Part shown: positions 1 through 7,706 of the stretch, piece by piece
How positions within the stretch are numbered: the stretch's first letter is position 1
Layout: every line of letters starts with the position of its first letter
Origin: Neobacillus niacini
Lineage (GTDB): Bacteria; Bacillota; Bacilli; Bacillales; Cytobacillaceae
DNA: 37,842 bases
Direction: 5' to 3'
Assembly (NCBI RefSeq): GCF_023715785.1
Contig: NZ_JAMBOX010000028.1
Span: 1 to 37,842, forward strand
The notes under the pieces: generated by a model
Database searches by the model: none
What the model was told of the DNA's origin: nothing
Seen by the model: only the letters and a program-made list of their open reading frames with translations
Program-made: the position numbers and the translations under genes

Positions 1-112
1 CCTGCGGGAGTACGGGGCATTGGGAGACCCCGCAGGCGCTTGCGCCGAGGAGGCTCCCAGGCACGCCCGCGGAAAGCGAAGTGCCTGGAGCGCAAATCAA
101 CAGACATATCGA
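1..112. repeat. Interspersed structured extragenic repeat, cut by the left edge
   Basis: The stretch is much more GC-rich than its surroundings and is built from inverted repeats: CCTGCGGG near the edge pairs with CCCGCAGG near position 35, GCGCTTGCGC forms a short hairpin, and CCAGGCAC (about 57-64) pairs with GTGCCTGG (about 82-89). The phrase GCGGAAAGCGAAGTGCCTGG is one I recall from many intergenic positions in Bacillus-type genomes, so I read this as one copy of a dispersed non-coding element. Its left end lies outside the window. It has no open frame of note. Confidence 0.6.
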
Positions 113-180
113 ATAGTTTTTGATTAACACCATTATAACAAATTAACGCGGTGAATTGTTAAAGCGGTTATATAAAATAA

Positions 181-207
181 AGGCTGTCGAAAGTTTCTCG
201 ACAGCCT
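181..207 (-). terminator. Rho-independent terminator of yedEF
   Basis: A perfect 10-bp stem (AGGCTGTCGA with TCGACAGCCT, 7-nt loop) is followed on the minus strand by a T-rich tail. A second small hairpin (GGATGTCA/TGACATCC, 210-230) lies between it and the yedF stop. Confidence 0.8.
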
Positions 208-245
208 GAGGATGTCAGATTATGACATCCTTGTTTAAGCGGAAG

Positions 246-491
246 TTATTTTACGACTTTAATATAAAAATAGATATCCTGTGCAACCTTTTTTGGTTCT
301 GTCAACAGCTGATAGCCATGCTTGACGGCTTCCTCCGGAACACTGCGAAACGATTGCGGGCAGTCGGCGATGACCTGCAGGACTTCTCCCATTTTCATGG
401 TTTTAAGCGCATCCAGCGCGTAGATAACTGGGTACGGTCAAGGCTCACCGCGAATGTCCAACGTGTAGTTAACATCAATCACCTGTGACAT
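246..491 (-). CDS. yedF: YedF/TusA-family protein with in-frame UGA at the catalytic Cys position (candidate selenoprotein)
   Basis: Read from ATG 491 to TAA 246 this is 81 codons with a single internal UGA at codon 18 (positions 440-438). The surrounding residues are LDIRGEP-UGA-PYPV. The family motif is GEPCPxP, so UGA replaces the catalytic cysteine of the CPxP sulfur-carrier motif. The remainder (EVLQVIADCPQS, then KHGYQLL) matches E. coli YedF closely as I recall it, and shows no other lesion. The start is set by AAAGGAGG with 8-nt spacing. The stop of yedE lies 3 nt upstream, so translation is probably coupled. TusA-family proteins carry persulfide sulfur, and YedF is associated with selenium-using genomes. 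Two readings are possible: selenocysteine insertion at codon 18, or a recent nonsense mutation. The exact placement at the redox residue, the intact downstream frame and the hairpin after the UGA favour the first. Cysteine 44 is conserved in YedF. Confidence 0.85.
400..440 (-). promoter_or_regulatory. SECIS-like hairpin after the yedF UGA
   Basis: On the minus strand, 18 nt after the UGA, GCGC (419-416) pairs with GCGC (410-407) around a UGGAU loop (415-411). A weaker lower pairing GUU/AAC can close it across an internal loop. The loop begins 22 nt after the UGA and has G at its second position. Bacterial SECIS elements are typically a short stem with an apical-loop G about 16-37 nt after the UGA, so the layout fits. 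A four-pair stem is weak evidence on its own. Confidence 0.5.
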
Positions 492-494
492 ATT

Positions 495-1724
495 TTAAGC
501 CTCCTTTGTAACATGGGAAATGCGTTGTTTCTTTTCCAGTTTGATTCCCTTCCCGTAACGGAATCGCTTTTCCCACCAATTTGATAGTAAAAACCAAGCA
601 AGGAGCATGGCCATCGTACCGAGAAGGGCTCCTGTTGGTCCCCATAGTTCGATTAAGTTCACTTTCGGCCAATTTTCCGTAAGGGCATGGTAGATGCCCA
701 GATGATCCCAGCCATATGCTAGGAACGTCGCTCCGACGATATTGCCGGCACCGACCACCCAGAATAGCAATTGACCTTCCATGGCCCGGTACATCATCCC
801 GGTTTCACAACCGCCGGCCAACACAATCCCGAAACCGAATAATAGACCGCCGATTAGCGTGCTCGGAGCTGCCACCTTAATAAGGGCGACAGAGCCGTTT
901 TGAATGTAGATAAAGGTAATCACGACACTAATCATCATTCCGACGGCAATGGCCTTAGACATGACCGCACGCCCGCTGATCCATAAATCGCGGAAAGCGG
1001 ATGTAAAACAGATTTGTCCGCGTTCAATCAAAATCCCGAACAATGCCCCCGCGATACAAGCGACTGCCAGGAGCGTTTTGCCTGCTGCAAAAAAGTAAAG
1101 AATAAGTCCAAGATAAAGTATGGCAAAAACGAATCCGAGGATTGGCTGGATGTTCCTTTTTTGCACATGCTCGGTCACGGCAGGATTCAGCGACCCTTTC
1201 ATTAAAGTCGGTTTGCCCCGCCACCATTTGGTATTCACGACCTTCACACCAAAATAGGTCCCAATCGCTGTGGCCACCATAAAGATCCAAGAATGAAACG
1301 AGAACTGCGGAACGCCGGTGAAAAAGGCTGCCAAATTACAGCCAAGGGCAAGACGGGCACCGAATCCGGCAATAATGCCGCCAGCAAATCCCTGCACCAA
1401 ACGCCGTTTTTGTTTAGGAACACGGATTTTGAAACTGTTGCTCAATAAAATCGTAATGAGTGCGCCAACAAGCATGCCGATGACAATCCAGCCGTCCGTT
1501 CTGCTGACGGGCGTTCCCTCAAGGCCGACCAACTGAAAATAGGCCCAATCTGAAACATCGACCCCGAACCAGCCCAGCATATGGCCGCCCAATCTGGTGA
1601 ATTCGCCGGTAACGGCCCAAACCGTAGCAGTAATGCCAAAGTACAAGGCGCTTACCAGTCCGGCAATACTAATGGCGACATAAGGATTCCAATATTCTTT
1701 GAAGATTTTTTGGTAAAGCTTCAT
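495..1724 (-). CDS. yedE: YedE-type selenium-metabolism membrane transporter (YeeE/YedE family)
   Basis: A 409-residue polytopic membrane protein of the YeeE/YedE (DUF395) family, close to the roughly 400 residues of E. coli YedE. Family hallmarks are two internally repeated halves, each with a Cys-containing helix: FGARLALGCNLAAFFTG in the first and GIVLAGGCETGMMYRA in the second; ERGQICFTSAFRDLW is also typical. Relatives of the YeeE branch import thiosulfate. YedE is linked by genome context to selenium metabolism and is thought to move a selenium compound, but its substrate is unproven. The start is placed at ATG 1724, preceded by GGGGAGG, because the longer frame up to 1796 reads through the leader hairpin and has no family similarity. 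It forms a two-gene operon with yedF, whose ribosome binding site lies inside the 3' end of yedE. Confidence 0.9.
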   Translation of the reverse strand: MKLYQKIFKEYWNPYVAISIAGLVSALYFGITATVWAVTGEFTRLGGHMLGWFGVDVSDWAYFQLVGLEGTPVSRTDGWIVIGMLVGALITILLSNSFKIRVPKQKRRLVQGFAGGIIAGFGARLALGCNLAAFFTGVPQFSFHSWIFMVATAIGTYFGVKVVNTKWWRGKPTLMKGSLNPAVTEHVQKRNIQPILGFVFAILYLGLILYFFAAGKTLLAVACIAGALFGILIERGQICFTSAFRDLWISGRAVMSKAIAVGMMISVVITFIYIQNGSVALIKVAAPSTLIGGLLFGFGIVLAGGCETGMMYRAMEGQLLFWVVGAGNIVGATFLAYGWDHLGIYHALTENWPKVNLIELWGPTGALLGTMAMLLAWFLLSNWWEKRFRYGKGIKLEKKQRISHVTKEA

Positions 1725-1779
1725 GATGCTGTACCTCCCCCTAATTAATGGTAAACTGAAGCTTAAAACATAATAAAAA

Positions 1780-1800
1780 TGCCTGGAAAACTCCAAGGCA
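1780..1800 (-). promoter_or_regulatory. Terminator-like hairpin in the yedE leader
   Basis: On the minus strand TGCCT-t-GGA pairs with TCC-AGGCA around a 4-nt loop, followed by TTTTTATTATGTTTT. It lies 56 nt upstream of the yedE start, and no minus-strand gene lies upstream within the window. It therefore sits in the 5' leader unless the promoter is further downstream. This could be an attenuator; the stem is short. Confidence 0.35.
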
Positions 1801-1912
1801 CTTTTATGATATCTTTTATATCAATTTTTGCATTTACTGGATGATTGTTCAATTCATATTATCGATGATTTCTATATTCACCTATTTATAAAATAGATAT
1901 AGGGGGAACCCA

Positions 1913-4138
1913 ATGACAACTACCAAAACCTATATACATGAGTGGCAGCAAGCACTAGAGCAAGAGATTCAGCATTTGAAAAAGTTTGGTGGAAGCCGCT
2001 ATATCGTGACAAATGGCAGACTGTTATCAAACGAGGGCCCGTACAGCTATTATTTTGATACGGCCATTTCGTTACGGATTCCCGTCGGTTCCACAATAAA
2101 ATTGGAATGGGGTAAGATGGCAAGTGGAGGGAGAGTGCTTTCCTCCGAAGGGAAGGGTGTCATTGTTGCCTTGGAGCAAAGCTTGGGCGACCTGATCCCG
2201 GATGCGTATTTGCTGCATGACCCCTGGGAGCTGCTGGAACAATTAATACAACGCCTGGATGAAATCAAAAAAAACAAGCAAAAGCGGCTGCGGGTGAAGC
2301 GTTTGATGAACCCTTCTTTAGAGGTTAAGCATCCTGTTGAAAAAATAAAGAGTCCTGTCCATGAATTGGTGCTGCGCTCTAAATACAATCCGGTCACATT
2401 CGTCTGGGGTCCGCCGGGCACCGGGAAAACATACACCTTGGCTAGAACAGCTGCCAACAAATATTTTCAGCAGAAAAAAGTGTTAATTCTGTCACACAGC
2501 AACCAGGCTGTGGATGTCTTAATGATGGAACTGACCGATTTTATAAAAAGGAAAAACCGTTTCCGGGATGGTTATGTGCTTCGTTATGGTGGGAACAATG
2601 GGGATCTGGGAGGGCATGCCGAAATTACTTCAGGTCTGCTGATTGAAAAACAAGACCCGCTCCTTGCCCGGGACCGGGAGCGGCTGGTAGAAGAACGGCG
2701 GAACTTGAAGCAGGATTTGGCCCATTCCTTCAGCAAACGGGATTCGGACCAACTGCTGGAGCTGGAAACCCAGATTGCCAGGGTGCTGGAAAGGGTGCGC
2801 AAGAAAGAAGTCCAATTAGTAAGAGAGGCCTTTATTGTCGGGACGACGCTGGCCAAGGCGGCCAGTGACAGCGCTATTTTTGAACAGGAATATGACATCG
2901 TGATCCTTGATGAAGCCAGTATGGCCTATGTCCCGCAGGCGGCGTTTGCTGCTTCGTTAGGGAAACGGGTAATTATTTGTGGGGACTTCAAACAATTGCC
3001 GCCAATTGCCTCCAGCCGCGAGGCGCTTGTGACCAAATGGCTGAAGGAGGATGTGTTCCATCAGTCTGAAGTGGCGGCTTCGCTGAATGAAGGGAAGCTG
3101 CACCCCCAGCTGTTTTTATTAAAAGAACAACGGCGAATGCACCCGGATATTTCCGCTTTCACCAATCGGTATATCTATCATTCACTGGTGGGAGATCATG
3201 AAAGTGTCTATAAGAACCGAAATGTGATTGCCAGCCAGGCCCCGTTTAAAAATCATGCCGCGGTGCTAGTGGATACAAGTTTCACCGGCCAGCATTGTTT
3301 GAATGATAAAGCGACTAATTCAAGATTCAACCTGTGGCAGCTACTGCTGTCGTTTCAATTGATACATGAAGCCTGTTTGGGCGGCGCGAAATCGATTGGG
3401 TATGTGACGCCGTATCGGGCCCAGGCGAATTTGATGGAGCTGCTGCTTGAGGAAATTTATGCCGAGGAATGCAGCTCTGCGGATATCATTGCGGCCACTG
3501 TCCACCGATTCCAGGGGAGTGAGCGGGATGTGATGATTTTTGATACGGTTGACAGTGCCCCGCAGGCCCGCGCCGGTATGCTGTTAACCGGCAGGGACAG
3601 TGAACGTCTAATCAATGTGGCCATTACCAGGACAAAAGGGAAATTCCTTCATGTCAGCGATAGACAGTTTATCGAGAAGCAAGTTTTTCGAGAAAAAACA
3701 TTGAGGCAGCTCGTTGGTCATCAGGTCAGGAACAATCAAACGGTGACCACAGCGGAGATTGGTTCCTGGATTCAGAACCAGCACCTAAAATTAAAGTGGA
3801 TTCATGCGCTTAAATTGGATGCGGTATTTAAGGATGTAAAATCGGCAAAGTCTTCAATTGTCATTTCCATGCCAGAGGGAACCGAATTGCCTGAAGTTTG
3901 GCAGGAGCAGCTGCGGAACAGAGGTGAGCGGGTGAAATTAACCGTTATTTCTGACAAGAAATGGTGCAGACCCGATGCCTGGCTGGATGAGTGTTTGCCT
4001 TTTCCGTTTGTGATGCTAGAAGAGAAGGTGCTGTGGCTTGGGCTTCCGCTCGAAGGTGCTAGAGGGGTCCGGCCACCCTATGTGGCGGCCAGATTGAATT
4101 CCAGAAGAGTGTGTGAATACTTGATGAAACAGATTTAA
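1913..4138 (+). CDS. Superfamily 1 DNA/RNA helicase (UPF1/Dna2-like AAA protein)
   Basis: A 741-residue protein with all SF1 helicase motifs in order: Walker A GPPGTGKT at 166-173, motif Ia ILSHSNQAVDV, Walker B/motif II VILDEASM, motif III GDFKQLPPIAS, motif IV EQRRMHP, motif V VHRFQGSERDV and motif VI INVAITRTKGK. This arrangement (AAA_11/AAA_12) belongs to the UPF1/Dna2/IGHMBP2-like group, which unwinds nucleic acid using ATP. A charged, probably coiled-coil insertion (around residues 225-305) separates motifs Ia and II, as in other group members. The N-terminal 150 residues and the last 140 or so match nothing I recognise. The start ATG follows AGGGGGAA. It is transcribed away from yedEF and stands alone. 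Cellular role unknown; repair or RNA surveillance are both possible. Confidence 0.88.
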   Translation: MTTTKTYIHEWQQALEQEIQHLKKFGGSRYIVTNGRLLSNEGPYSYYFDTAISLRIPVGSTIKLEWGKMASGGRVLSSEGKGVIVALEQSLGDLIPDAYLLHDPWELLEQLIQRLDEIKKNKQKRLRVKRLMNPSLEVKHPVEKIKSPVHELVLRSKYNPVTFVWGPPGTGKTYTLARTAANKYFQQKKVLILSHSNQAVDVLMMELTDFIKRKNRFRDGYVLRYGGNNGDLGGHAEITSGLLIEKQDPLLARDRERLVEERRNLKQDLAHSFSKRDSDQLLELETQIARVLERVRKKEVQLVREAFIVGTTLAKAASDSAIFEQEYDIVILDEASMAYVPQAAFAASLGKRVIICGDFKQLPPIASSREALVTKWLKEDVFHQSEVAASLNEGKLHPQLFLLKEQRRMHPDISAFTNRYIYHSLVGDHESVYKNRNVIASQAPFKNHAAVLVDTSFTGQHCLNDKATNSRFNLWQLLLSFQLIHEACLGGAKSIGYVTPYRAQANLMELLLEEIYAEECSSADIIAATVHRFQGSERDVMIFDTVDSAPQARAGMLLTGRDSERLINVAITRTKGKFLHVSDRQFIEKQVFREKTLRQLVGHQVRNNQTVTTAEIGSWIQNQHLKLKWIHALKLDAVFKDVKSAKSSIVISMPEGTELPEVWQEQLRNRGERVKLTVISDKKWCRPDAWLDECLPFPFVMLEEKVLWLGLPLEGARGVRPPYVAARLNSRRVCEYLMKQI

Positions 4139-4334
4139 TTTGTATGAACCCTTTCGACGCGTTGAAGTTTTATCATGGGGAAACTGGGGATGGTAATTTG
4201 GGGAGAATTCGGACAAAACCAGATGCAAACCCAGCGAAAATGTCCGCAGGGAGCAGTTTTTCGGATAAAATGAGCATATCGTTAGAAGCATTATCCTAAA
4301 ATAATATAATGAGATGTGGAAGGAGTTGTTGAAA

Positions 4335-5060
4335 TTGGCACAATCATTAAAAGGAAAAGTAGCGTTTATCACTGGTGCTGGGAAAGGCATTGGCAAGGCC
4401 GCGGCCTTGGCGTTAGCAAATGAAGGCGTAAACGTCGGTTTGCTTGCGAGAACAGAGGCTGATTTAAAGAAAGTGGCAAGCGAAGTAGAAGGTTTGGGGG
4501 TAAAAGCAGCTTATGCGGCGGTAGATATTGCCTCCCAAGAAGATGTGGAACAAGCTGTGAAAAAACTGACGGAAGCAATCGGAACAGCCGACATTCTGAT
4601 TAACAATGCCGGCATTGGAGGATTTGCCAAATTATTAGAGATGGATCCGCAAGAATGGAAGAGAATTATTGATGTCAACCTGATGGGAACCTATTATGTA
4701 ACGCGTGCGGTCCTTCCGCAATTAATTGAAAAAAATCGCGGCGACATTATCAATATTTCGTCTACAAATGGATTAAACGGGGCTGCCACCTCCAGTGCCT
4801 ATAGTGCATCCAAATTTGGCGTCATCGGTTTGACGGAATCATTGGCGCAGGAAGTCAGAAGAAATAATATCCGCGTCACCGCCCTAACCCCGAGCACAGT
4901 GGCGACGGAACTAGCGGTAAAAACAAATCTAATCGCTGAAAACAATGATGAAAAATACATGCAGCCGGAAGACATTGCTGAATTCATCGTTTCTCAATTA
5001 AAATTGCATCCACGTATTTATGTGAAAACAGCAAGCATGCTGGCGACGAATCCGTTTTAA
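4335..5060 (+). CDS. SDR-family NAD(P)-dependent oxidoreductase (FabG-like)
   Basis: A classical short-chain dehydrogenase/reductase of 241 residues. The coenzyme loop TGAGKGIG is at 13-20, NNAG at 90-93, and the catalytic Ser143, Tyr156 and Lys160 are present in ISS and YSASK. The sequence is close to the Bacillus group labelled 3-ketoacyl-ACP reductase, but a fatty-acid role is not shown and no fab genes are nearby. I place the start at TTG 4335 because GGAAGGAG ends 9 nt upstream. The in-frame ATG at 4314 has no ribosome binding site, and beginning at it would put the GGAAGGAG inside the gene. A strong terminator follows, so it is probably monocistronic. Confidence 0.88.
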   Translation: MAQSLKGKVAFITGAGKGIGKAAALALANEGVNVGLLARTEADLKKVASEVEGLGVKAAYAAVDIASQEDVEQAVKKLTEAIGTADILINNAGIGGFAKLLEMDPQEWKRIIDVNLMGTYYVTRAVLPQLIEKNRGDIINISSTNGLNGAATSSAYSASKFGVIGLTESLAQEVRRNNIRVTALTPSTVATELAVKTNLIAENNDEKYMQPEDIAEFIVSQLKLHPRIYVKTASMLATNPF

Positions 5061-5083
5061 TCTTAATCTTATTTTGCAATGAA

Positions 5084-5114
5084 AAAGGGCTCTCACATTT
5101 AAGGAGGGCCCTTT
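5084..5114. terminator. Bidirectional rho-independent terminator
   Basis: AAAGGGCTCTC pairs with GAGGGCCCTTT (11 pairs including one G-U) around a 9-nt loop, with A and T runs on both sides. It lies between the convergent SDR gene and the small minus-strand gene. Confidence 0.8.
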
Positions 5115-5125
5115 ATAATCCAACA

Positions 5126-5314
5126 TTATCCATTTTCAACCGCGCTTAAACCATCGCCATTGCACAACTCTAATTGCTGTCGCAGCTCCGATATGTACCG
5201 CATCATGGCGATTCTGACGACCGAGGGATAGTACCGATTGTTTAGCTCATGTTCACATTCTTCCAAATCCATTTTCTTTACTGCCATTACTTTTGATGAT
5301 TCTTCCGCGCTCAT
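5126..5314 (-). CDS. Small hypothetical protein (62 aa)
   Basis: A 62-codon frame starting at ATG 5314, with GGGAGAGG about 6 nt upstream and the 5084-5114 terminator directly after its stop. The protein is charged and probably helical, with a central segment NNRYYPSVVRIAMMRYISELR. I do not recognise a family. A good ribosome binding site, a clear terminator and no competing frame support it as a real gene. Length and composition are compatible with a small cytosolic regulator, but that is a guess. Confidence 0.6.
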   Translation of the reverse strand: MSAEESSKVMAVKKMDLEECEHELNNRYYPSVVRIAMMRYISELRQQLELCNGDGLSAVENG

Positions 5315-5449
5315 AGATTTCCTCTCCCTACCTATCTATCTTATAAGCTATAGGATGGTCATTTTTTTCATAGTTTATACTTGGAGTAGGTATTCCTCCG
5401 TTTTTTTGTATAAAATAAGAAGTGAAAATAAAATAGAAAAGGTGAGGAC

Positions 5450-6811
5450 ATGAGTCAATTATCCCAGTTTGTATCACAAAAACATGAGCAAAATGTAGAG
5501 GAATTAAAAGAGTTGCTCCGAATTCCCAGCGTCAGTTCGTTATCCGAGCACAAAGATGACATTCAAAAAGCAGCTTCATGGATTGCCCATAAATTAGAAA
5601 GCATCGGCATGGAGCATGTGGAAATCGTTCAGACAAAAGGACATCCGATCGTTTATGCCGACTGGCTTCATCAGGAAAATGCCCCGACCGTCTTGGTATA
5701 CGGTCATTATGACGTGCAGCCAGTTGACCCTGTGCACTTATGGGAAACCCCTCCGTTCGAACCAACCATCCGCGATGAAAAGATTTTTGCCAGAGGGGCA
5801 ACAGACGACAAGGGGCAGACATTCTTACATATCAAAGCAGTGGAAACATTGCTGGCGTTAAATGAAAAATTACCGGTAAACGTCAAGTTTTGTATCGAAG
5901 GGGAAGAAGAAATCGGAAGCCCGCATCTTCCAGGGTTCTTAGCCGAAAATAAAGAAAAGCTGGCCTGTGATGTGGTCGTGATTTCCGATTCTGACATGTG
6001 GGACAGAGGAATTCCTGCGATCACCTATTCGTTAAGAGGCCTGTGTGCACTGGAATTTACTCTTAAAACAGCCAATTCTGATTTGCATTCTGGCATGTTC
6101 GGCGGAGGAGTCCAGAACGCCAACCACTTATTGATTCAACTGCTTTCCACCCTTCATGATGCAAATGGAAAAGTAAATGTGGACCATTTTTACGACGATG
6201 TTGAGGAACTGACAGAATTTGAAAAGGAACAAATTAAAGAGCTGGGCTTTGATGAAGAAAAGCTAAAAAAACAGTTAGGGTTAACCGAGTTAACAGGAGG
6301 GGAAAACAATTACCCATATCCTGAAAAAATCAGCTCCCGGCCAACCTTAGAAATAAACGGTTTGTGGGGCGGCTTCCAGGGGGAAGGGACAAAAACGGTT
6401 ATTCCGAATGAGGCCCATGCCAAAATTACCTGCCGTCTCGTTCACAATCAAAATCCTGAAAAGATTCAGCAGACGATCAAGAAGCACCTAGAAGAACATG
6501 CACCAAAAGGCTGCACGATACAAGTGACGCTTCAAGATACGGGTAATCCATTCCTAACGCCAATCGACAGCCCGATGATTCAAAAAGCGGCCGAAGCCTA
6601 TGAAGAAGTCTATGGACGTTCGCCAGTTTACAAGCGGGAAGGCGGCTCGATTCCAATTGTATCGGATTTCAACCAGGCACTAAATGCCCCTGTTGTCTTA
6701 ATGGGATTCGGATTGCCGGATGAAAACCTTCATGCTCCGAATGAACATTTTAATTTGGAGAACTTTGATAAAGGCATTCTGACGATTTGTTCATTTTTGG
6801 AACGGCTTTAA
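5450..6811 (+). CDS. M20-family dipeptidase (CNDP/carnosinase-like)
   Basis: A 453-residue di-zinc exopeptidase of the M20 family. The metal-binding sequence is visible: GHYDVQP with His86, ATDDKGQ with Asp119, the GEEEIGS glutamates at 152-154, the Asp in ISDSD at 180-182, and a C-terminal His in NLHAPNEHF. VLVYGHYDVQPVDP followed by W and PPFEP is the signature of the cytosolic non-specific/carnosinase-like subgroup. It would hydrolyse dipeptides in the cytoplasm. The insert between the two halves of the metal site is the usual dimerisation domain. The start ATG follows GGTGAGG. A strong terminator follows immediately. Confidence 0.92.
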   Translation: MSQLSQFVSQKHEQNVEELKELLRIPSVSSLSEHKDDIQKAASWIAHKLESIGMEHVEIVQTKGHPIVYADWLHQENAPTVLVYGHYDVQPVDPVHLWETPPFEPTIRDEKIFARGATDDKGQTFLHIKAVETLLALNEKLPVNVKFCIEGEEEIGSPHLPGFLAENKEKLACDVVVISDSDMWDRGIPAITYSLRGLCALEFTLKTANSDLHSGMFGGGVQNANHLLIQLLSTLHDANGKVNVDHFYDDVEELTEFEKEQIKELGFDEEKLKKQLGLTELTGGENNYPYPEKISSRPTLEINGLWGGFQGEGTKTVIPNEAHAKITCRLVHNQNPEKIQQTIKKHLEEHAPKGCTIQVTLQDTGNPFLTPIDSPMIQKAAEAYEEVYGRSPVYKREGGSIPIVSDFNQALNAPVVLMGFGLPDENLHAPNEHFNLENFDKGILTICSFLERL

Positions 6812-6818
6812 TTCATCG

Positions 6819-6846
6819 AAAAAAGAGGGAGTGATCCCTCTTTTTT
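6819..6846. terminator. Bidirectional rho-independent terminator
   Basis: A 12-bp perfect stem AAAAAAGAGGGA/TCCCTCTTTTTT with a GTGA loop, between the convergent dipeptidase and HNH genes. Confidence 0.92.
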
Positions 6847-7137
6847 TTACCTTTTCCGTCCTTTACGGTCATTGGATTTTTTGATTTTCATTAGTTTTGT
6901 CGGAGGCTGCTTGCGGATCCATTTGATAAAACGAGCAAGCTGTTCATCCATCTGTAAGTCTTTGATCGTTGTCAGTCTTGCGGCAATTTCCTCATTCGTA
7001 TACAGGGCATGAATTTGCTTGTGACACGGGATGCAGAGATTGGCCGTAGCGCCGAAGGTCCCGCCCATTTCCTTTGGAAGCAAGTGATGGACAGTGGTTT
7101 CAACCTCAGTTCGTCCGCATAGTTCACATGTATCCAT
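6847..7137 (-). CDS. HNH-endonuclease-fold protein (YisB-like)
   Basis: A 96-residue protein with a compact HNH/zinc-finger module: CELCGR near the N-terminus, VHHLLPKEMGG carrying the catalytic-type His pair, NLC-x2-C completing a four-cysteine zinc site, and HKQIHAL as the last H. The C-terminus is very basic (IRKQPPTKL then a Lys/Arg tail), consistent with nucleic-acid binding. It resembles the small B. subtilis YisB protein as I remember it. Substrate and role are unknown. It begins 8 nt after the stop of the upstream gene and has no clear Shine-Dalgarno, so it is probably translated by coupling from that gene. Confidence 0.8.
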   Translation of the reverse strand: MDTCELCGRTEVETTVHHLLPKEMGGTFGATANLCIPCHKQIHALYTNEEIAARLTTIKDLQMDEQLARFIKWIRKQPPTKLMKIKKSNDRKGRKR

Positions 7138-7145
7138 ATGAGAAA

Positions 7146-7511
7146 TTATTGTTTAAGCTGGTTTAACTCGTGCATGCATTCTTGAACAAGCGTGACACCC
7201 TGGCTCATGGCAGCCCCTCCACCAAACGCAGCGGTCACACCAACGGTTTCTAGGATTTCCTCTTCGGAACACCCTTGATCTAAACAGCCTTTTGTGTGAT
7301 AGATAATGCAATATTCATCCTGAGAATACAAGCTAATTCCCAACGCAATTAACTGCTTTTGCTTTTGGGACAAAACTCCTTCTTGAAAGCAAGCTTCTGT
7401 GAACGCATTAAATTTCTCGGCAAGATGAGGCATTTTTTTCGTAAAGGCCCCTAACCCTTCCTTATAATGGTGTAACGCTGACTCAGTAGAATTCCCTGTT
7501 TGGTATTCCAT
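7146..7511 (-). CDS. Carboxymuconolactone decarboxylase / AhpD-like protein
   Basis: A 121-residue all-helical CMD-family protein. The active-site region is EYCIIYHTKGCLDQGCSEEEILE, an E-x-C-x3-H arrangement as in AhpD relatives, followed by the small-residue segment AAFGGGAAMSQG. The canonical CxxC pair of AhpD is not present in that exact spacing, so peroxidase-partner activity is uncertain. Many such proteins are annotated only by fold. GGAG lies 10 nt before ATG 7511. It heads a two-gene unit with the HNH protein and is divergent from the PadR regulator. Confidence 0.82.
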   Translation of the reverse strand: MEYQTGNSTESALHHYKEGLGAFTKKMPHLAEKFNAFTEACFQEGVLSQKQKQLIALGISLYSQDEYCIIYHTKGCLDQGCSEEEILETVGVTAAFGGGAAMSQGVTLVQECMHELNQLKQ

Positions 7512-7635
7512 ATTGATCCTGCTCCTTATGTTGTGATTTAAAATCCAAACTTATTATTTCCAAACAGGGCCTGAATAGTCATAATGCTTCATAGCATACG
7601 CCATTCCTTTAAATAAAAAATTGTATTAATAATAG

Positions 7636-7664
7636 TTGACAATATTTGGTTAAAAATATAAAAT
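7636..7664 (+). promoter_or_regulatory. SigA-type promoter of padR
   Basis: TTGACA (7636-7641), a 17-nt spacer, then TAAAAT (7659-7664). The palindromic operator starts 4 nt after the -10 and so would cover the transcription start. Confidence 0.75.
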
Positions 7665-7668
7665 AAAA

Positions 7669-7686
7669 ATATCCAAATTTGGATAT
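7669..7686. promoter_or_regulatory. PadR operator, copy 1
   Basis: A perfect 18-bp palindrome ATATCCAAATTTGGATAT between the promoter and the padR ribosome binding site. An identical copy precedes the next gene. PadR regulators typically bind such palindromes as dimers and repress. Confidence 0.75.
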
Positions 7687-7706
7687 ATAAAATTGGAGGT
7701 TATCGA

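Noticed and set aside
222..488. Plus-strand 88-codon open frame
   Set aside because: It is the antisense of yedF. It has no ribosome binding site and no similarity; it stands out only because the true minus-strand gene is interrupted by UGA.
4139..4313. Possible regulatory element before the SDR gene (CGGACA/TGTCCG inverted repeat and a TATAAT-like box)
   Set aside because: The stem is only 6 bp with a long loop and no convincing -35 could be placed, so it is not listed as a feature.
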